Shown here: positions 29,689-38,354 of the stretch, piece after piece
Layout of the letters: the number at the start of each line of letters is the position of its first letter
How positions within the stretch are numbered: position 1 is the stretch's first letter
DNA from: Pseudomonas gozinkensis
GTDB lineage: Bacteria; Pseudomonadota; Gammaproteobacteria; Pseudomonadales; Pseudomonadaceae
Direction of reading: 5' to 3'
Assembly (NCBI RefSeq): GCF_014863585.1
Contig: NZ_CP062253.1
Coordinates: 5,083,001-5,147,000, forward strand
DNA length: 64,000 bases
Notes under the pieces: generated by a model
Databases searched by the model: none
Told to the model about the DNA's origin: nothing
Seen by the model: the letters and a program-made list of their open reading frames with translations, nothing else
Made by a program: the position numbers and the translations under genes

Positions 29689-30537
29689 TCAGAACACCAC
29701 GGTCTTGTTGCCGTGCACCAGCACGCGATCTTCCAGGTGATAGCGCAGGCCACGGGCCAGCACCATCTTCTCGACATCACGGCCGAAACGCACCATGTCT
29801 TCGATGCTGTCGCTGTGGCTGACGCGTACCACGTCCTGCTCGATGATCGGGCCGGCATCCAGCTCTTCGGTCACGTAGTGGCAGGTCGCGCCGATCAGCT
29901 TCACGCCGCGCATCGAAGCCTGGTGATACGGCTTGGCACCGACGAACGACGGCAGGAAGCTGTGGTGAATATTGATGACCTTGTGCGCGTATTCGCGGCA
30001 CATGTCCGGCGGCAGGATCTGCATGTAACGCGCCAGCACCACCACTTCGGCGTCGTGCTGCTTGACCAGCCGCGACACTTCATCGAAGGCCGGTTGTTTG
30101 TCCTGCGGATTGACCGGCACGTGGTAATAAGGAATGCCGTGCCACTCGACCATGCTGCGCAGGTCGTCGTGGTTGGAAATCACGCAGGAGATCTCGCAAT
30201 CGAGTTCATCGCTGTGCCAGCGGTGCAGCAAGTCAGCCAGGCAGTGGGATTCACGACTGGCCATCAGCACCACGCGTTTTTTCTGCTCGGTGTCGGTGAT
30301 GCGCCAGTCCATCGAGAACTCTTCGGCGATCGGTGCAAACTTCTCGCGCAACACCTCGATACCGAAAGGCAGGGAATCGGCACGGATTTCGTGACGCATG
30401 AAGAACCAGCCGATCTGGTTATCCGAGTGGTGGCTCGCTTCGGTGATCCAGCCATTGTGGGCCGCCAGAAAGTTACTGACTTTGGCAACGATGCCAACGC
30501 GGTCCGGGCAAGAAATCACCAGCCGAAAAGTGCGCAT
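29689..30537 (-). CDS. purU: Formyltetrahydrofolate deformylase
   Basis: 282 residues: N-terminal ACT domain (MRTFRLVISCPDRVGIVAK) and a formyltransferase-fold catalytic domain with INIHHSFLPSF (catalytic Asn/His) and the Asp in TEELDAGPIIEQ. It releases formate from 10-formyl-THF, balancing one-carbon pools. Family alignment sets the ATG at 30537. It is divergent from mvaT, an order I recall for P. aeruginosa PA4314-PA4315. Confidence 0.95.
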   Translation of the reverse strand: MRTFRLVISCPDRVGIVAKVSNFLAAHNGWITEASHHSDNQIGWFFMRHEIRADSLPFGIEVLREKFAPIAEEFSMDWRITDTEQKKRVVLMASRESHCLADLLHRWHSDELDCEISCVISNHDDLRSMVEWHGIPYYHVPVNPQDKQPAFDEVSRLVKQHDAEVVVLARYMQILPPDMCREYAHKVINIHHSFLPSFVGAKPYHQASMRGVKLIGATCHYVTEELDAGPIIEQDVVRVSHSDSIEDMVRFGRDVEKMVLARGLRYHLEDRVLVHGNKTVVF

Positions 30538-30876
30538 GAGGGGGAAACTCCAGAACTTCGCAAAGGCGGCCATTCTAGCGACTGCGCAGGAAAACTGCAG
30601 TATTGATGAGCCTCAAGGCCTTACGGCAGCTCATCGAAGATTTTTTGACGCCCACAAACGCCAGAATGATGGCGCTGTAATGGCCATGATTGAACAGCCC
30701 TGTGTGAATATCTGTGAAGACTCCATCACATTATTTAACGGGACATTCAATTCAGGGCTTTTCGACGTAACTAATTCAAATAAAAACCCCGGTTAAATGT
30801 TTACTTGATGAAACAGCCTGACTATTATTGCCGCACTGTCCCCTGCCATCGCGCACTCCCACATAAGGTAGTAATC
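30538..30876. other. Divergent purU / mvaT intergenic region
   Basis: 339 AT-rich bases containing both promoters. A hairpin, GATGAGC (30605-30611) with GCTCATC (30629-30635), is followed by an A- and T-rich tract; its role is unclear. The mvaT promoter is listed separately. Confidence 0.5.
30800..30828 (+). promoter_or_regulatory. Candidate sigma-70 promoter of mvaT
   Basis: TTTACT (30800-30805) and TATTAT (30823-30828) with a 17-base spacer; transcription would begin about 40 bases before the ATG. The AT-rich surroundings fit an autoregulated H-NS-like gene. Confidence 0.5.
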
Positions 30877-31254
30877 ATGTCCTTGATCAACGAATATCGT
30901 GCCACCGAAGAAGCTATCAAAGAGCTGCAAGCCCGTTTGAAGAACCTGTCGCAAGACGACAAACTGCAAGCCGAGCTGGAATTCGAAGGCAAACTGCGCA
31001 CACTGATGGGCGAATATTCCAAATCCCTGCGCGACATCATCGCGCTGCTGGATCCAGAGTCCAAAACCAAAGCACCACGTGGCGGCGCAGCCAAAACTAC
31101 TGGCACCAAGCGTGCTCGCAAAGTTAAACAATACAAAAACCCGCACAATGGCGAAGTCATCGAAACCAAAGGTGGCAACCACAAAACTCTGAAAGAGTGG
31201 AAAGCCAAGTGGGGCGGTGACGTGGTTGAAGGCTGGGCTACCCTGCTGGGCTAA
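30877..31254 (+). CDS. mvaT: H-NS-family xenogeneic silencer MvaT
   Basis: 125 residues: a coiled-coil N-terminal oligomerisation half (MSLINEYRATEEAIKELQAR) and a C-terminal AT-rich DNA-binding half (RARKVKQYKNPHNGEV, GGNHKTLKEWKAKWG). It is near-identical to P. aeruginosa MvaT as I recall it. MvaT silences AT-rich, often foreign, genes, so it may bear on the Tc region at 39.7-55 kb. The ATG at 30877 gives the family N-terminus; MvaU/MvaV paralogues make the exact name slightly uncertain. Confidence 0.93.
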   Translation: MSLINEYRATEEAIKELQARLKNLSQDDKLQAELEFEGKLRTLMGEYSKSLRDIIALLDPESKTKAPRGGAAKTTGTKRARKVKQYKNPHNGEVIETKGGNHKTLKEWKAKWGGDVVEGWATLLG

Positions 31255-31288
31255 GCCGCAACCCTTGTCGCAGAGCGCTTCTGTGACA

Positions 31289-31321
31289 CAAAAAACGCCA
31301 GCGAATGCTGGCGTTTTTTTA
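31289..31321 (+). terminator. mvaT terminator
   Basis: AACGCCAGC / GCTGGCGTT around GAAT with A-run before and seven T after; also usable by the convergent sbcB transcript. Confidence 0.92.
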
Positions 31322-31354
31322 TGCCCGGCGTTCAAGTGCCGGACATGTTCGATT

Positions 31355-32785
31355 TCAAAGATTCAAACGTTTGCGTAATGCCTGGACATAGTTCCGCCAT
31401 TCAACCAGCACCTCGGCCTGCATTGGCGCAGCACTAAGCATCCATTGGTCCATCGCCTCTGAAAAAGATTTCAAGGTATTAGGGGCACCCCGCTCCGGCT
31501 CGGACAAGCGTTGACGGCAAAAGATTTTCCAGCGTTCTTGCTCTTCGAAATTCAACGTATCGGGAAAGTTACGTGCTCGATATCGAAACAATAATTCAGG
31601 TAGACGTTCGTCATCGAACGGCCATTGCTCTCGCGCCAATTGATCAGGATCGGTTGTCCTCACTTGCTCACATAAACGACGATCACGATCACCGATAAAT
31701 CCGTCGTACAACTGCTGTTCGGGATCTTCACTCGGGGTGAAATCTTCGCTGGCATAAATCGCCGAGACTTTATCTTTCCAAACTTGTTGTGCGTCACTTA
31801 GTCGCAAGGCGCGCGCCTGATACAACGCCATGTCCAGACCCAGACGCTGCTGATCGTCAGCGCGCAGCACCGACAATGGCGCCACCACCGGGCACTTGTT
31901 GATGTGGATGAGTTTGAGCGGCACCGGCAACTCGCCTTCGGCCAGGTCGTCACGACGGGTATACAGGCGCTGACGCAAGGTCTCGGCATCCAGGTCGAGC
32001 AGGCCCTGCGGATCCAGGTGCAGATCGCAGACGATCAACGCGTTCTTGTTGCGCGGGTGCCAGGCCAGCGGCAGCACCACACCGACATAACTGCGCGCAG
32101 CGGAGAAACGGCCGGAAATGTGCACCATCGGCTGCAACAGTCGAATCTGGTCCATGACCTTCTGTTTGCTGCGCAGCTGGAACAGCCAGTCAAACAGCTT
32201 CGGCTGCTTCTCGCGGATCAACCGGGCCAGGGCAATGGTGGCGCGCACGTCCGACAAGGCTTCATGGGCATTGCCGTGATCGATATTGTTGGCGGCGGTC
32301 AGGCGTTCGAGCTTGAGCGTCACCTTGCCTTCGTCATCGGTCGGCCAGACAAGGCCATCCGGACGTAATGCGTAGGCGGCGCGCACCACATCGATCAGGT
32401 CCCAACGACTGTTGCCGCCCTGCCATTCACGGGCATAGGGATCGAAAAAGTTGCGGTACAGGCTGTAGCGGGTCATCTCGTCGTCGAAGCGCAAGGTGTT
32501 GTAACCCGCGCCGCAGGTGCCGGGGGCCGCGAGCTGGGCGTGAACACGGGTCATGAAGTCGGCTTCGCTCAACCCTTGCTCGGCGAGGCGACTCGGAGTG
32601 ATACCGGTGATCGCGCACGCCGCCGGGTGCGGCAGGATGTCTTCGCTGGGCTGGCAGTAGAGATTGACCGGCGCGTCGATTTCGTTGAGTTCGTGATCGG
32701 TGCGGATCCCGGCCACCTGCAGCGGGCGGTCGCATCGGGGATTGATGCCGGTGGTTTCGTAGTCGTACCAGAAGATGGAAGTCAC
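31355..32785 (-). CDS. sbcB: Exodeoxyribonuclease I
   Basis: 476 residues with the DEDDh exonuclease motifs: FWYDYETTG (ExoI), GYNTLRFDDEMTRYSLYRNF (ExoII) and HEALSDVRATIALA (ExoIII); the C-terminal SH3-like and helical domains follow. It degrades single-stranded DNA 3' to 5' in recombination and mismatch repair. Its end converges on mvaT, the same order as PA4315-PA4316. Confidence 0.96.
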   Translation of the reverse strand: MTSIFWYDYETTGINPRCDRPLQVAGIRTDHELNEIDAPVNLYCQPSEDILPHPAACAITGITPSRLAEQGLSEADFMTRVHAQLAAPGTCGAGYNTLRFDDEMTRYSLYRNFFDPYAREWQGGNSRWDLIDVVRAAYALRPDGLVWPTDDEGKVTLKLERLTAANNIDHGNAHEALSDVRATIALARLIREKQPKLFDWLFQLRSKQKVMDQIRLLQPMVHISGRFSAARSYVGVVLPLAWHPRNKNALIVCDLHLDPQGLLDLDAETLRQRLYTRRDDLAEGELPVPLKLIHINKCPVVAPLSVLRADDQQRLGLDMALYQARALRLSDAQQVWKDKVSAIYASEDFTPSEDPEQQLYDGFIGDRDRRLCEQVRTTDPDQLAREQWPFDDERLPELLFRYRARNFPDTLNFEEQERWKIFCRQRLSEPERGAPNTLKSFSEAMDQWMLSAAPMQAEVLVEWRNYVQALRKRLNL

Positions 32786-32965
32786 GGGCGGTTCCTGAAC
32801 TGAAGATCGACAAAGTCTAGGCGTTCGACCGACGTCGCGGCCAGCACCGCATCATTCAGTCACCTTTGGTTGAAGGATGTGTATGACATTGTTATGTCGT
32901 TTCCCCCCGAGAGACTGCTAGCATCGGACTCACTTGCATCCCGATCCGGCAACATCAGGTAGCCC

Positions 32966-33691
32966 ATGCTCGAGACCACAGCACCGCCAAGGAAAGCACC
33001 GCTGGCCCCGCCACTGGACACCCGGCATCAGGTCGAGACGCCGGAAGGCATCGACCTGCCGCTGCGCCCCGCCGGCCTGATGGTGCGTGCCGTGGCGTTC
33101 ACAATCGATCTGGGATTGCGCGGGCTGATCCTGGGTCTGCTGATCATGTTGCTGGCGCTGCTCGGCAAACTCGGCATCGGCCTGGGCTCACTGCTGCTGT
33201 TCGTGGTGAGCTGGTGGTACATGGTGCTGTTCGAAGTACTGCGTCAGGGCCGCTCGCCGGGCAAGCAATGGATGGGCCTGCGAGTGGTGCATGACGATGG
33301 CACGCCGGTCGGCTGGTCGGCCTCGCTGCTGCGCAACCTGCTGCGCTTTGTCGACCTGATGCCGTTCGGCTATTTCCTCGGCGCCATCAGTTGCCTGCAA
33401 CACCCGACCTTCAAACGCCTCGGCGACGTCGCTGCCGGCACCCTGGTGATCTACAGCGAACGCCCGCTAAAGCGCCCGCAATTGCCCGATGCGGAACCAC
33501 GCCGCTCACCGATACCGCTGACCCAGAATGAACAACGCGCCCTGCTCGCTTTCGCCGAACGTCAGGGCGAACTGTCAACGGCACGGGTCAATGAACTCGC
33601 GGCGCTGCTCGCTCAGCCGCTGCACATCAGCGCACCGAAAGCCGTCGGTGAACTCAACGGCATCGCCCGCGGCCTGTTGGGTCCGACATGA
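32966..33691 (+). CDS. RDD family membrane protein
   Basis: 241 residues with an RDD domain (about 40-160): the Arg is near RAVAFTIDLGLRG and the paired Asp-containing helices follow, with GRSPGKQWMGLRVV typical of the family. About three to four membrane segments and a cytoplasmic C-terminal tail are seen. It is first of a six-gene operon (RDD, SpoIIM, DUF4129, DUF4350, MoxR, DUF58). An inverted repeat lies about 70 bases upstream. RDD proteins may act in transport; the role here is unknown. Confidence 0.9.
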   Translation: MLETTAPPRKAPLAPPLDTRHQVETPEGIDLPLRPAGLMVRAVAFTIDLGLRGLILGLLIMLLALLGKLGIGLGSLLLFVVSWWYMVLFEVLRQGRSPGKQWMGLRVVHDDGTPVGWSASLLRNLLRFVDLMPFGYFLGAISCLQHPTFKRLGDVAAGTLVIYSERPLKRPQLPDAEPRRSPIPLTQNEQRALLAFAERQGELSTARVNELAALLAQPLHISAPKAVGELNGIARGLLGPT

Positions 33692-34665
33692 AGCAAAGTC
33701 TTTTCGAAACCCGCCACAAGGCCGAATGGGAGCGCTTCACCCTCGCCCTCGAACGTCTGGAACGAGGCAAGGACACCTCGCAAGTGACGGATTTTCCCAA
33801 GGCTTATCGCCGACTCTGCCAGCATCTGGCCTTGGCGCAGGAGCGCGGCTACAGCAGTTTTCTCGTCGATTCGCTACAACAGCAAGTATTGCGCGGCCAT
33901 CAACAGCTTTACCGTCACCGCAGCCAGCTCGGCGCGAACGTGCTGGGTTTCATCCTGGCGGGTTTTCCACGACTGGTGCGCGCCGAATGGCGCTTCGTGC
34001 TGGCCGCCGCCCTGCTGTTCTTCGGCAGCCTGGCCGGTTTCGGCTTGCTGGTTTTCCTGTTTCCGGAGCTGGTCTACAACCTGATTCCCGCCGATCAGGT
34101 CCGCGAGATGCAGAGCATGTACGACCCGGCCGCCGGCCATCTCGGGCGTTCGGCCGAGCGCGCGGCGAGCGAAGACTGGGTGATGTTCGGCTACTACATC
34201 ATGCACAACATCGGCATCGCCTTTCAGACCTTCGCCAGCGGTTTGCTGCTGGGGGTGGGCAGTGCGTTTTTCCTGCTCTACAACGGGCTGATCATCGGCG
34301 CGGTGGCCGGGCATCTCAGCGAGATCGGCTTCGGCCAGACCTTCTGGTCGTTCGTGATCGGGCACGGTGCGTTCGAGCTCAGCGCCATCGCCCTGGCCGG
34401 TGCGGCAGGATTGAAACTGGGTTGGGCATTGATCGCACCGGGACGCCTGACGCGAATCGAGGCCCTGCAGATTGCGGCGCGCCAGAGCATCCTGCTGATC
34501 TGTGGCGTGATGCTGTTTCTGTTGATCGCAGCATTTATAGAAGCCTACTGGTCGTCGCGCACCGGGGTCACGCCTCAGACCAAATACCTGGTCGGTGCCG
34601 GGCTCTGGCTCTGCGTTGCGATCTATCTGCTGTTCGCCGGAAGGACCCGCCATGCGCCTGAGTGA
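33688..34665 (+). CDS. SpoIIM-like (stage II sporulation M / DUF95) membrane protein
   Basis: 325 residues. A soluble N-terminal helical region is followed by four to six membrane helices and the family motif VIGHGAFELSAIALAGAAG. In sporulating Bacillus SpoIIM works with peptidoglycan-degrading machinery; in Gram-negatives the same family travels with MoxR/DUF58 genes and its function is open. ATGA overlap with the RDD stop couples translation. Confidence 0.88.
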   Translation: MKQSLFETRHKAEWERFTLALERLERGKDTSQVTDFPKAYRRLCQHLALAQERGYSSFLVDSLQQQVLRGHQQLYRHRSQLGANVLGFILAGFPRLVRAEWRFVLAAALLFFGSLAGFGLLVFLFPELVYNLIPADQVREMQSMYDPAAGHLGRSAERAASEDWVMFGYYIMHNIGIAFQTFASGLLLGVGSAFFLLYNGLIIGAVAGHLSEIGFGQTFWSFVIGHGAFELSAIALAGAAGLKLGWALIAPGRLTRIEALQIAARQSILLICGVMLFLLIAAFIEAYWSSRTGVTPQTKYLVGAGLWLCVAIYLLFAGRTRHAPE

Positions 34666-36196
34666 TGCCACCGTGGCAATTCGTCCGCGCACCACCTGGG
34701 AAGCCATGGACCTGGGCGTGCTCATGAGCCAGCAGCACCGCCGCCTGCTGATGACCAGTTGGGCCATCGTCACCCTGCCGCTGTTCGCCGTGCTCAGCCT
34801 GTTGTTGTGGGATTCGCCGTCACTCGCCGTGTTCATCTTCTGGTGGCTGAAACCGGCCTACGAACGCTTGCCGTTGTACATCCTGTCCAAAGCACTGTTC
34901 GGCGAAACACCCACCTTGAAACAGGCCTTGTGCCAATGGCCGCGCCTGCTCAAGCCGCAACTGCTCGCCAGCCTGACCTGGCGCCGCCTCAGCCTGAGCC
35001 GCAGCTTCCTGTTGCCAGTGCAGCAACTCGAAGGCCTCGACGGCACGGCCCGCCAGCAGCGCTTGCAGGTACTGCTGCAACGCAATGCCGGCGCCGCACA
35101 GTGGCTGACCATCATCGGCGTGCATCTGGAAACGGCGCTGTGGATCGGCCTGCTGGTGTTGTTCTACCTGCTTCTGCCGCAACAGGTCGAAACCGACTGG
35201 GACTGGCAGAGCCTTATCTTCGCGGCCGATCACGAATGGCGCTGGCTGGAGCATCTGACCAATGCGTTCTACGCGCTCATCCTGGTGATCTGGGAACCGG
35301 TGTATGTCGCCTGCGGATTCAGCCTGTATCTGAACCGCCGCACCGTCCTCGAAGCCTGGGACATCGAACTGGTGTTCCGCCGCTTGCGCCAGCGTTTGAA
35401 CAGCAGCGCGATCGGCCTGCTGCTGGTGGTGTGTCTGCTGTTGCCGGGCGTGCCCTCAGCCTGGGCTGCCGACCCCGCCACTGCTCCGGAGGCACCGCGC
35501 CTCTTGAACCAGCCGCTGACCAGCGAGGCGTCCCGCAACAGCATCAAGGCCTTGCTTGAACAAGCGCCGTTCAAGAACAAGGAAACCGTCACCCGTTATC
35601 GCTTCGGTGAAGATCCCGCGGCTACCGAAAAACCCAAGGAAGGCGAAGCACCGCAATGGTTGAAAACCCTGCTCGACTGGCTGGACGGCCGACATCTCGA
35701 CGGCCTCGCCAAGGCGATCGAAGTCGTGCTGTGGGGCGCAGTGATCGCCGGCCTCGGCTACCTGCTCTGGCGTTATCGGGACTTTCTGCAAACGTTCGTC
35801 GGCCGCCGTCCGCACTTGCCCGAACGGATCAAAAGGCCCTTGCCGCAACAGGCCTTCGGTCTGGATCTGCAAAAGGAGAGCCTGCCCGATGACATCGCCA
35901 GCCACGCGGAACAGCTCTGGCAAACCGAACCGCGCGCGGCACTGGGTCTGCTGTATCGGGCGCTGCTCAGTCATCTGCTGCACGACTTCAACCTGACCCT
36001 GAAACCCGCCGACACCGAAAGCGAAGTACTGGCCCGGATCGAACACCTGAAGCGTCCCGACCTGCTCGCCTACAGCCGTCATCTCACCGGCCACTGGCAG
36101 AACATGGCCTACGGGCACCGGATACCGGCAGCCCATCTGCAACAGGAATTGTGCGATGGCTGGCGCACCCTGTTCGGCCACGGAGCCGCCCGTTGA
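34652..36196 (+). CDS. DUF4129 domain membrane protein
   Basis: 514 residues from the ATG at 34652 (GGAAGGA upstream), overlapping the SpoIIM gene by 14 bases. The N-terminal half has several membrane segments (LPLFAVLSLLLW, LETALWIGLLVLFYLLL, then ALILVIWEPV); a signal-like hydrophobic segment near 270-285 ends LLPGVPSAWAA. After it come a periplasmic stretch, another helix near 355-375, and a C-terminal cytoplasmic DUF4129 domain (ALGLLYRALLSHLLH). Confidence 0.85.
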   Translation: MRLSDATVAIRPRTTWEAMDLGVLMSQQHRRLLMTSWAIVTLPLFAVLSLLLWDSPSLAVFIFWWLKPAYERLPLYILSKALFGETPTLKQALCQWPRLLKPQLLASLTWRRLSLSRSFLLPVQQLEGLDGTARQQRLQVLLQRNAGAAQWLTIIGVHLETALWIGLLVLFYLLLPQQVETDWDWQSLIFAADHEWRWLEHLTNAFYALILVIWEPVYVACGFSLYLNRRTVLEAWDIELVFRRLRQRLNSSAIGLLLVVCLLLPGVPSAWAADPATAPEAPRLLNQPLTSEASRNSIKALLEQAPFKNKETVTRYRFGEDPAATEKPKEGEAPQWLKTLLDWLDGRHLDGLAKAIEVVLWGAVIAGLGYLLWRYRDFLQTFVGRRPHLPERIKRPLPQQAFGLDLQKESLPDDIASHAEQLWQTEPRAALGLLYRALLSHLLHDFNLTLKPADTESEVLARIEHLKRPDLLAYSRHLTGHWQNMAYGHRIPAAHLQQELCDGWRTLFGHGAAR

Positions 36197-37356
36197 ACCG
36201 GCGCACCTTGTGGCTGGCCGGCGCGCTGATCATCGCCCTGCTCGGTGCGCCGAGCATTTATCTGTACCTCAAGGCCACGCCTTACCAGGCCGAGATCGAT
36301 CACGGTCCGTCCCCCGCTGCACAAGCCAATCCCTATCTGGCGGCTGAGATGTTTCTGCGCGAGCGCGGGATCGAAGTCACTCATGCCGAGAGCCTCGCCG
36401 TGTTGCCCGACATCGATCCTCGCCAGCACACGCTGCTGCTGTTCAACGACCGCTCGAAAATGACTCCGCGTCAGGTCGATCAGGTATTGAACTGGGCCCG
36501 GGCCGGCGGACGACTGGTGTTCGTCGCCGAATCGATCTGGGATGAGAAGACCGGCCAGAGCAACGACCTGCTGCTCGACCGCGTGCAACTGCATCAATCT
36601 TTCAGCAAGGATCTCAAGGATCCGCCGCCAGATGCCGACGCAGATCCCTGGCCCAATCTGACCAAGCTCTATCTGGAAGACGAAGACGCCCCCGCCTACG
36701 CCGGGTTCGACACCGCGTTCCATCTCGACGACCCGAAAAACCTCGCCCAGGCCTGGGCCAACAGCGCCAAAGCCACGCACATGATGCAACTGGCTTTCGG
36801 CCTCGGCACGATCACCGTGGTCACCGATGCCGATCTGTGGAAAACCCCGGCCATTGCGCAGCACGACAATGCCTGGCTGCTGTGGTACCTCAGCGCCGAC
36901 ACCGCCGTGACCTTGCTGTACAACACCGAGCACGACGGTCTGCCAACCCTGCTATGGCGCTACTTCCCGCAAGCCATCATCGCCCTGCTCGCATTGATTG
37001 GTTTGTGGCTGTGGCATATCGGCGTGCGTCACGGCCCGGTACAGGCTCCGGCACCGAGTGGTCGTCGACAGTTGATGGAACACCTGCGCGCCAGCGCCGA
37101 TTTCATCCTGCGTCACAACGGCCAGCAGACCTTGCTGCAAGCGTTGCAGCAGGACGTCCTGCGCCGCGCCCGTCACCGTCATCCCGGTTTCGACCAACTG
37201 AACGTCGCCGAACAATGGCTGGTGCTGTCGCGCCTGACCCGCCAACCGACCCGTGCCATCAGCCAGGCCCTGAGCCCGGCACCGAAGCGGCGGATGTCCA
37301 GCGCCGAATTCTGCCGTCAGGTCGCCCACCTGCAAGCCTTGAGGAACACGCTATGA
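36193..37356 (+). CDS. DUF4350 domain membrane protein
   Basis: 387 residues: an N-terminal anchor (LWLAGALIIALLGAPSIYLYL), a DUF4350 alpha/beta domain (NPYLAAEMFLRERGIEV, LLLFNDRSKM) and another helix near 265-285 before a cytoplasmic tail. It has a TTG start overlapping the TGA of the DUF4129 gene, with GGAG seven bases upstream. The extended upstream frame from 36151 lies inside the previous gene. Confidence 0.84.
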   Translation: MNRRTLWLAGALIIALLGAPSIYLYLKATPYQAEIDHGPSPAAQANPYLAAEMFLRERGIEVTHAESLAVLPDIDPRQHTLLLFNDRSKMTPRQVDQVLNWARAGGRLVFVAESIWDEKTGQSNDLLLDRVQLHQSFSKDLKDPPPDADADPWPNLTKLYLEDEDAPAYAGFDTAFHLDDPKNLAQAWANSAKATHMMQLAFGLGTITVVTDADLWKTPAIAQHDNAWLLWYLSADTAVTLLYNTEHDGLPTLLWRYFPQAIIALLALIGLWLWHIGVRHGPVQAPAPSGRRQLMEHLRASADFILRHNGQQTLLQALQQDVLRRARHRHPGFDQLNVAEQWLVLSRLTRQPTRAISQALSPAPKRRMSSAEFCRQVAHLQALRNTL

Positions 37357-38354
37357 CTGAACACATCGAACCCGGCTCGCCCAGCCACGCGGCCCAGCAA
37401 CGCCAGCGCGCCAGCCAGTTGGCCCAAGCGGTGCGCGGCGAATTGCAGAAGGCGCTGATCGGCCAGAACCCGGTGATCGACGACGTGCTGACCGCGCTGA
37501 TCGCTGGCGGTCACGTGCTGCTCGAAGGCGTTCCCGGCCTCGGCAAAACCTTGCTGGTACGTGCCCTGGCCAAATGCTTTGGCGGCGAGTTCGCGCGCAT
37601 TCAGTTCACCCCGGACCTGATGCCCAGCGACGTCACCGGCCACGCGGTCTACGACCTGCAGACCGAGCAGTTCAAACTGCGCAAAGGCCCGTTGTTCACC
37701 AATCTGTTGCTGGCCGACGAGATCAACCGCGCCCCGGCCAAGACTCAAGCTGCGTTGCTCGAAGCGATGCAGGAACGTCAGGTCACCCTGGAAGGCCGGG
37801 CCCTGCCGATTGCCCAGCCGTTCATGGTGCTCGCCACCCAGAACCCGATCGAACAGGAAGGCACTTATCCGCTGCCCGAGGCCGAACTCGATCGCTTCAT
37901 GCTCAAGGTGCGCATGGATTACCCCGACGCCGATCAGGAGCTGGACATGGTGCGTCAGGTCAGCCGCTCGACCCGCGCCGACATGCTCGACGTACAACCG
38001 CTGCGCACGGTGTTGCAGGCCAAGGACGTGCAAGCCCTGCAACGCATCGCCAGCGATCTGCCGCTGGACGATCAGGTGCTCGACTACGCCGTACGCCTTG
38101 CCCGCAGCACCCGCACCTGGCCCGGTCTGACCCTCGGCGCCGGGCCACGCGCCTCCATCGCACTGGTCCGTTGCGCCCGCGCCCGGGCCTTGTTGCGCGG
38201 CGGCGAATTCGTGATCCCGGACGACATCAAGGGCTGCGCCCTGGCGGTGCTGCGCCATCGCGTGCGCCTTGCACCGGAGCTGGACATCGAAGGGCTGCAA
38301 GTCGATCAAGTCCTTCAGCAACTGCTCGACCAAATACCGGCGCCGCGCCTTTGA
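37353..38354 (+). CDS. MoxR-type AAA+ ATPase
   Basis: 333 residues from the ATG at 37353, which overlaps the DUF4350 TGA. Walker A GVPGLGKTLL, Walker B LLLADEINRAPAKTQ, the MoxR-specific EQEGTYPLPEAELDRFML, and sensor residues TQNP are present. MoxR ATPases act as chaperones that mature partner complexes, often VWA/DUF58 proteins encoded nearby, as here. The longer in-frame extension upstream (from 36837) is a read-through of the DUF4350 region and not a start. Confidence 0.94.
   Translation: MTEHIEPGSPSHAAQQRQRASQLAQAVRGELQKALIGQNPVIDDVLTALIAGGHVLLEGVPGLGKTLLVRALAKCFGGEFARIQFTPDLMPSDVTGHAVYDLQTEQFKLRKGPLFTNLLLADEINRAPAKTQAALLEAMQERQVTLEGRALPIAQPFMVLATQNPIEQEGTYPLPEAELDRFMLKVRMDYPDADQELDMVRQVSRSTRADMLDVQPLRTVLQAKDVQALQRIASDLPLDDQVLDYAVRLARSTRTWPGLTLGAGPRASIALVRCARARALLRGGEFVIPDDIKGCALAVLRHRVRLAPELDIEGLQVDQVLQQLLDQIPAPRL

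Noticed and set aside
29556..29858. A 101-residue N-terminal extension of the small acidic protein
   Set aside because: It is translated from a palindromic repeat and the antisense of purU, and is Arg/Ser/Trp-rich noise.
36837..37352. N-terminal extension of the MoxR ATPase
   Set aside because: The extended frame lies within the DUF4350 gene; the ATG at 37353 overlaps its stop codon and gives a normal MoxR start.
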